A stretch of 64,000 bases of DNA, taken from Hyphomonadaceae bacterium (GTDB taxonomy: Bacteria > Pseudomonadota > Alphaproteobacteria > Caulobacterales > Hyphomonadaceae). Below the pieces are notes generated by a model. It was given only the letters and a program-made list of their open reading frames with translations, was not told the origin of the DNA and did not search any database. Both the position numbers and the translations under genes were made by a program. The DNA lies in NCBI GenBank assembly GCA_024743315.1, contig JANSWU010000001.1, forward strand, positions 558,001 through 622,000, read 5' to 3'. Below, in pieces: positions 61,006 to 64,000 of this stretch. Positions within the stretch are counted from its first letter, which is position 1. Each line of letters opens with the position of its first letter.

Positions 61006-61604
61006 GCCATTAGCGCTTCTTCAACATAATCGAGCCGGTCATGGCCGAAGAACATTTCGTCGCCGACAAAGAATGTTGGCGATCCAAACGCGCCCCGCTC
61101 GACGGCCTCATCCGTATTGGCGCGCAGCATGGCCTTTGACTCTGGATCATTGCCAAGCGCCCAAAGCGCATCGGCATCAAATCCTTCGGCGGCGAAGGCC
61201 GCTTTAAACTGGGCCTCATCACCCGTATCGATTCCGCCGCCCGGCTTGCCCCAGACATGTTTCCAGGCTGCTTCGAACAGTTTCATTTGCTGTGCGGGAT
61301 CGTCCTGTAACCGAATTGTGGCGCAGGTTAGCGGGCGCGTATTCATCATCGGGAAGTGTTTGTTGAAATGCAGCTCAATATCATAGCGCTTGCAGATCCG
61401 CGCCATGTCGGCGGCCATATACTTGCCTTTGGCGGGCACCATGCCAGGCGGCGAATTTCCTGTGGCCTTCATCACGCCGCCTTGAAACAGTGGGCGTAAT
61501 TTCAGCTCTGCACCGGTCCGTTCCAGCACGCCCTGAAGGGGCACGCGGGCGATGTAAGAGGTGGGGCTGATATAATCGAAAAAGAATTCTAGGGTCTTGG
61601 CCAC
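61002..61604 (-). CDS. 2-hydroxychromene-2-carboxylate isomerase family (DsbA-like)
   Basis: 200 residues with GTG start at 61604 preceded by GAGGAGG at 8 bases, which decides the start. DsbA/HCCA-isomerase fold: LEFFFDYISPTSYIARVPL, FQGGVMKATGNSPPGMVPAKGKYM, FGSPTFFVGDEMFFGHDRLDYVEEAL. The catalytic Ser of the HCCA isomerase motif (DxxSP) is visible as YISP. It may degrade aromatics. The divergent HxlR gene and the dyad between them suggest coregulation. Confidence 0.88.
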   Translation of the reverse strand: MAKTLEFFFDYISPTSYIARVPLQGVLERTGAELKLRPLFQGGVMKATGNSPPGMVPAKGKYMAADMARICKRYDIELHFNKHFPMMNTRPLTCATIRLQDDPAQQMKLFEAAWKHVWGKPGGGIDTGDEAQFKAAFAAEGFDADALWALGNDPESKAMLRANTDEAVERGAFGSPTFFVGDEMFFGHDRLDYVEEALMA

Positions 61605-61649
61605 GTGGCGGTCCTCCTCAGTTTGGATGAGCGCCAAAAAGGGTGCCCA

Positions 61650-61668
61650 AAGTTCTTATTTGGAACTT
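61650..61668. promoter_or_regulatory. Dyad operator between the isomerase and HxlR genes
   Basis: AAGTTC-TTATTTG-GAACTT, a perfect 6-bp inverted repeat with a 7-base centre; it covers the -35 box of the HxlR gene promoter. Confidence 0.6.
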
Positions 61669-61688
61669 ACGGCAAATCAGTCTATGCT
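61660..61688 (+). promoter_or_regulatory. Promoter of the HxlR-type regulator
   Basis: TTGGAA (61660-61665), 17-base spacer, TATGCT (61683-61688). The start of transcription would fall at or next to ATG 61696, implying a leaderless mRNA. Confidence 0.5.
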
Positions 61689-61695
61689 GGCAAGC

Positions 61696-62034
61696 ATGAA
61701 GTGGACAGACCTTGATAATAATTGGTGCCCCGTGGCTCGGACCTTGTCTCTGGTCGGGGACCGGTGGACGCTGTTGATCTTACGCGATTGCTTTCTTGGC
61801 CTCTCGCGCTTTGATCAATTTGTCTCAAGCACAGGGGCAACGCGGCATCTGATCTCAGACCGGCTCAAACGCCTGGTTGAGGCGGAGATTATCGAGAAGC
61901 GGCTCTATTCAGAGCGGCCCAAGCGCTATGAATATGTGCTGACCGAAAAAGGTCAGGAATTTGCGCCAGCCCTGATGGCGTTCAAGGATTGGGGCAAAAA
62001 GCACCTGCCCGTGCGTCGCGCCACGCAGGGCTGA
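61696..62034 (+). CDS. HxlR family transcriptional regulator
   Basis: 112 residues from ATG 61696. Winged helix: NNWCPVARTLSLVGDRWTLLILRDCFLGLSRFDQFVSSTGATRHLISDRLKRLVEAEIIEKRLYSERPKRYEYVLTEKG. No Shine-Dalgarno is visible; the promoter just upstream would give a leaderless transcript. ATG 61684 is an alternative. The Cys near the N-terminus (NWCP) is the redox position of HxlR/HypR regulators. It likely controls the divergent isomerase. Confidence 0.92.
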   Translation: MKWTDLDNNWCPVARTLSLVGDRWTLLILRDCFLGLSRFDQFVSSTGATRHLISDRLKRLVEAEIIEKRLYSERPKRYEYVLTEKGQEFAPALMAFKDWGKKHLPVRRATQG

Positions 62035-62347
62035 GCGAGGGGTCCGATCAGGACAGCGGAGACAAAGTGTCCGCCGACCCCAGCGCCGGCTGGGGTCCAG
62101 GGATGGTTATCAAACCCCGGACTCGAGGGAGCTGTCGTCCATGGGGTCCTGCCTGCGCAGGACCTGTCGGATTTAGGATGGTTGTCTATTACTCAGCGCT
62201 CTGCCCAGCTCGTCTGGGCAGTCCAGCACGGGAGGGTGCGGAACGATCGGGAGCGGCAACACCACTCTCGTTCTCCGACACAAGATCGGGTGCTGGGCCC
62301 CACGGACAAGCCGTGGGGAGCGCTAGCGCTTGCATTTGGTAGAGCAT
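62035..62347. repeat. Gene-free stretch with an array of hairpins
   Basis: 313 bases between convergent genes, no coding signal. It carries perfect hairpins at 62076-62097 (GACCCCAGC arms), 62145-62164 (GGTCCTGC), 62201-62221 (CTGCCCAG), 62298-62318 (CCCCACGG) and a 12-bp palindrome AGCGCTAGCGCT (62319-62330), plus weaker ones at 62056-62074 and 62241-62283. None has a strong T-run. It may be a REP-type repeat cluster or a structured RNA. Confidence 0.7.
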
Positions 62348-62767
62348 TTAACCCTCGTCCCGATCCAAATCCCGGGCCACCTCCGCCCGCCGGAACACCG
62401 CATTCATTTCAGCGGCTTCGTCATAGGACAGGTCGGCAATGAAGTGCAGCTGCGGGGTAAACTTCATCTCGATCTCGCGGCCCAAGCGCCCGCGCAGGAA
62501 GCCCGCGGCGCGATTTAACGCCTTGGCGATCTCTTCCATTTCATCCTTGCCCGATTTGCCAAGAGCGGAGCAGAACACATTGGCATGCCGCAAATCTGGT
62601 GAGGAGCGAACCTCGCCGATCGTGATCGCAACGCCTTGCAAGACCGGGTCGCGAAATTCTTCGCGGGCGAGGATTTCGACTAAGGCATGGCGCACCAATT
62701 CGCCAGCGCGTAATTGGCGCTGGCTCGGGGCATTGGCATTGTGATTGGCTTTTCGATTGCGGCTCAT
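62348..62767 (-). CDS. rbfA: Ribosome-binding factor A
   Basis: 139 residues from ATG 62767. The KH-type RbfA core SQRQLRAGELVRHALVEILAREEFRDPVLQ, ITIGEVRSSPDLRHANVFCSAL and LNRAAGFLRGRLGREIEMKFTPQLHFIADLSYDEAAEM is complete. It matures the 16S 5' end. It follows a membrane-protein gene by an ATGA-type overlap and is downstream of infB. Confidence 0.96.
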   Translation of the reverse strand: MSRNRKANHNANAPSQRQLRAGELVRHALVEILAREEFRDPVLQGVAITIGEVRSSPDLRHANVFCSALGKSGKDEMEEIAKALNRAAGFLRGRLGREIEMKFTPQLHFIADLSYDEAAEMNAVFRRAEVARDLDRDEG

Positions 62768-63291
62768 GCCGCCTTCATGCCTTGTCCGAGGCGTCTCATA
62801 AAGATCTCGCACGCAGTTTTTTCACCAAACCAGTCATGCGGGATCATCAGCGGGTCCGCGCCGTCAAACGAGATCAGCGTAAAGCTCCGGGTGCTTTTAA
62901 TCTCGTCAATCGCGTCCCAATCAATCCGGGTCTCGACCAGGCCGCGGCGCACAATCAGGACCTCCTCGTCGAGTTCGATCTCCGTTTTGGTGTCGATTTC
63001 ACCGGCCCGACCGTGCTTGTGGCGATACGCCCAGCGCATGAATATCAGATACCAGACAATGCCAGCAAAAGCCGCGGCGAAGGCCGATCCCATGGCAAGC
63101 CAGTACGGGCTGACCTGTAAATCGTCCAGAGCCGAACGCGACACCAAGGCCATGCCGGCCCCGATGATGGGTGCGGTGACCCCGGCATAGTAGAGTGTGG
63201 TCGGTCCGACTGTCCCACTGCGGATTGCGCTGGTGAGCCGCTTGATATCGCGCTTCGACAATGCGCCGGAAATGCTGAGAGGTGCCGCCAT
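62764..63291 (-). CDS. YcxB-like membrane protein
   Basis: 175 residues with two membrane helices (LYYAGVTAPIIGAGMALV and YWLAMGSAFAAAFAGIVWYLIFM) and a cytoplasmic C-terminal domain (TKTEIELDEEVLIVRRGLVETRIDWDAIDEIKSTRSFTLISFDGADPLMIPHDWF) of the YcxB type. Function unknown. Lying between infB and rbfA, with a 4-base overlap onto rbfA, it interrupts the normally conserved infB-rbfA pair and is probably cotranslated with rbfA. Confidence 0.8.
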   Translation of the reverse strand: MAAPLSISGALSKRDIKRLTSAIRSGTVGPTTLYYAGVTAPIIGAGMALVSRSALDDLQVSPYWLAMGSAFAAAFAGIVWYLIFMRWAYRHKHGRAGEIDTKTEIELDEEVLIVRRGLVETRIDWDAIDEIKSTRSFTLISFDGADPLMIPHDWFGEKTACEIFMRRLGQGMKAA

Positions 63292-63341
63292 GAGCGCACC
63301 ATAGACGAAAACAGTTTTTGAATTCGAAAAGCAAATCGATG

Positions 63342-63378
63342 AAAATGAAAAGACCGCCCCGGTTTCCCAGGGCGGTCT
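63342..63378 (-). terminator. Hairpin terminator after infB
   Basis: Perfect 9-bp stem AGACCGCCC/GGGCGGTCT (63351-63359 with 63370-63378), 10-base loop. On the minus strand it is followed by TTTCATTTTC, a moderate T-tract. Confidence 0.7.
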
Positions 63379-63402
63379 GTATCTTTTTTGAGTTTTTGCG
63401 GA

Positions 63403-64000
63403 CTAGTCGAGCGACCGTGCGATCATCTCCACCTCGAAACACTCGATCTTGTCGCCTTCGCGGATGTCTTCGTATTTCTCGAAAGCCATACCGCATTCCA
63501 TGCCATTGCTGACCTCTGGCACTTCATCTTTGAAGCGCTTCAGCGTTTTCAGCATGCCTTCGTGGATGACGACATCGTCGCGCAGCAGGCGAACACCGCA
63601 GCCGCGTTTAACCACGCCCTCGGTAACCTTACAGCCTGCCACTTTGCCAACTTTGGTGATGTTGAAGACCTCGAGAATGTCGGCATAGCCAATAAAGGTC
63701 TCTTTCTTCTCTGGCTCCAGCATGCCGGACAGCGAGGCTTTCACATCATCAATCAGCTCATAGATGATCGAATAATAGCGAATCTCGACGCCCTCTTTTT
63801 CGGCCAAATCGCGGGCTTGCTTATTGGCCCGGACGTTAAACGCGAAGACCGGTGCGCCTGAAGATTGGGCCAGCAAGATATCGCTTTCGGAAATACCGCC
63901 AGCGGCGCCATAGACGACATTGGCACGCACTTCATCAGTCGAGAGTTTCTCCAGCGACTGCGTGATTGCTTCCACCGAGCCTTGAACATCGCCTTTCAGG
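63403..64000 (-). CDS. infB: Translation initiation factor IF-2, C-terminal part
   Basis: The frame continues past the window edge. The visible ~198 residues match the C-terminal domains 3 and 4 of IF-2: the segment just before the first ATG reads [12 protein letters not shown], then [72 protein letters not shown] and [13 protein letters not shown]-type C2 domain. It binds fMet-tRNA. The G domain would lie outside the window. Confidence 0.95.
   Translation of the reverse strand, partial: LKGDVQGSVEAITQSLEKLSTDEVRANVVYGAAGGISESDILLAQSSGAPVFAFNVRANKQARDLAEKEGVEIRYYSIIYELIDDVKASLSGMLEPEKKETFIGYADILEVFNITKVGKVAGCKVTEGVVKRGCGVRLLRDDVVIHEGMLKTLKRFKDEVPEVSNGMECGMAFEKYEDIREGDKIECFEVEMIARSLD

Noticed and set aside
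61989-62442. Possible small genes in the hairpin stretch after the HxlR gene
   Set aside because: Frames are Pro/Gly/Ser/Arg-rich, have no ribosome binding site and follow the palindromes; not credible as proteins.

Overview
The window is a compact, GC-rich alphaproteobacterial chromosome segment of 64 kb with about 76 protein genes, three tRNA genes and no insertion sequence, prophage or CRISPR array. The gene order around 36-51 kb (mltA, tim44-like, secB, dnaQ, coaE, aroE, maf, ppsR | hemE, hemJ, rho, mnmE, mnmG, rsmG, parA, parB) is the classic replication-origin neighbourhood of Alphaproteobacteria. The gap between ppsR and hemE is where Caulobacter carries its origin. Here it holds a perfect CtrA box (TTAA-N7-TTAA), six GANTC sites for the CcrM methylase (five of them in 40 bp) and DnaA-box-like 9-mers. 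Three perfect parS sites lie 4-6.5 kb away, inside mnmE, mnmG and rsmG. CtrA and CcrM control of the origin points to the Caulobacter/Maricaulis/Hyphomonas side of the class; a CYP153-type alkane hydroxylase would fit a marine member. The lineage is inferred.

Layout: 0-1.7 kb, end of an ABC exporter operon (GldG-like plus DUF4340). 1.7-7.3 kb, a minus-strand run with surface polysaccharide genes (GT2, O-antigen ligase), thrS, yidD, a SufU-like scaffold and exoD. 7.3-8.4 kb, an aquaporin-arsC arsenic pair. 8.6-15.9 kb, a methyltransferase, cysS, two SDR proteins, a DMT transporter, rpsD and PPK2. 15.9-24.9 kb, a stretch rich in secreted and membrane proteins (GIN domain, small Cys proteins, DUF2270, fasciclin, Ca/Na antiporter, voltage-gated channel, J-domain protein) plus rpmE and queF. 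24.9-30.8 kb, MscS, Nudix, patatin, rsmD, tadA, a TetR pair, a GIY-YIG protein, tRNA-Ala and a FYDLN-acid protein. 30.9-35.7 kb, aroA-cmk-rpsA-ihfB-mscL. 35.7-51.1 kb, the origin and partition region. 51.3-56.0 kb, CYP153 P450 and a 1101-residue tricorn-type protease. 56.2-62.0 kb, an ArsR/VOC pair, a TRIC channel, an AT-rich patch, tRNA-Gly and tRNA-Tyr, rlmB, an ATP-grasp enzyme, adenosine kinase, an isomerase and an HxlR regulator. 62.0-62.35 kb, a gene-free stretch packed with hairpins. 62.3-64 kb, rbfA, a YcxB-like membrane protein and the 3' end of infB.

Functional groupings: essential genes near the origin run divergently from it (minus on the left, plus on the right), consistent with leading-strand coding from a bidirectional origin at about 42.4 kb. 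Many pairs overlap as ATGA, indicating translational coupling. Several regulator genes have clear dyads beside them (ArsR, HxlR, TetR).

I did not find a convincing new multi-gene system. The best leads are regulatory or structural: a leader hairpin that can hide the tricorn-protease ribosome binding site, the hairpin array at 62.05-62.33 kb, a voltage-gated channel with a TMDGW filter, and a cysteine motif shared by two neighbouring, otherwise unrelated secreted proteins.
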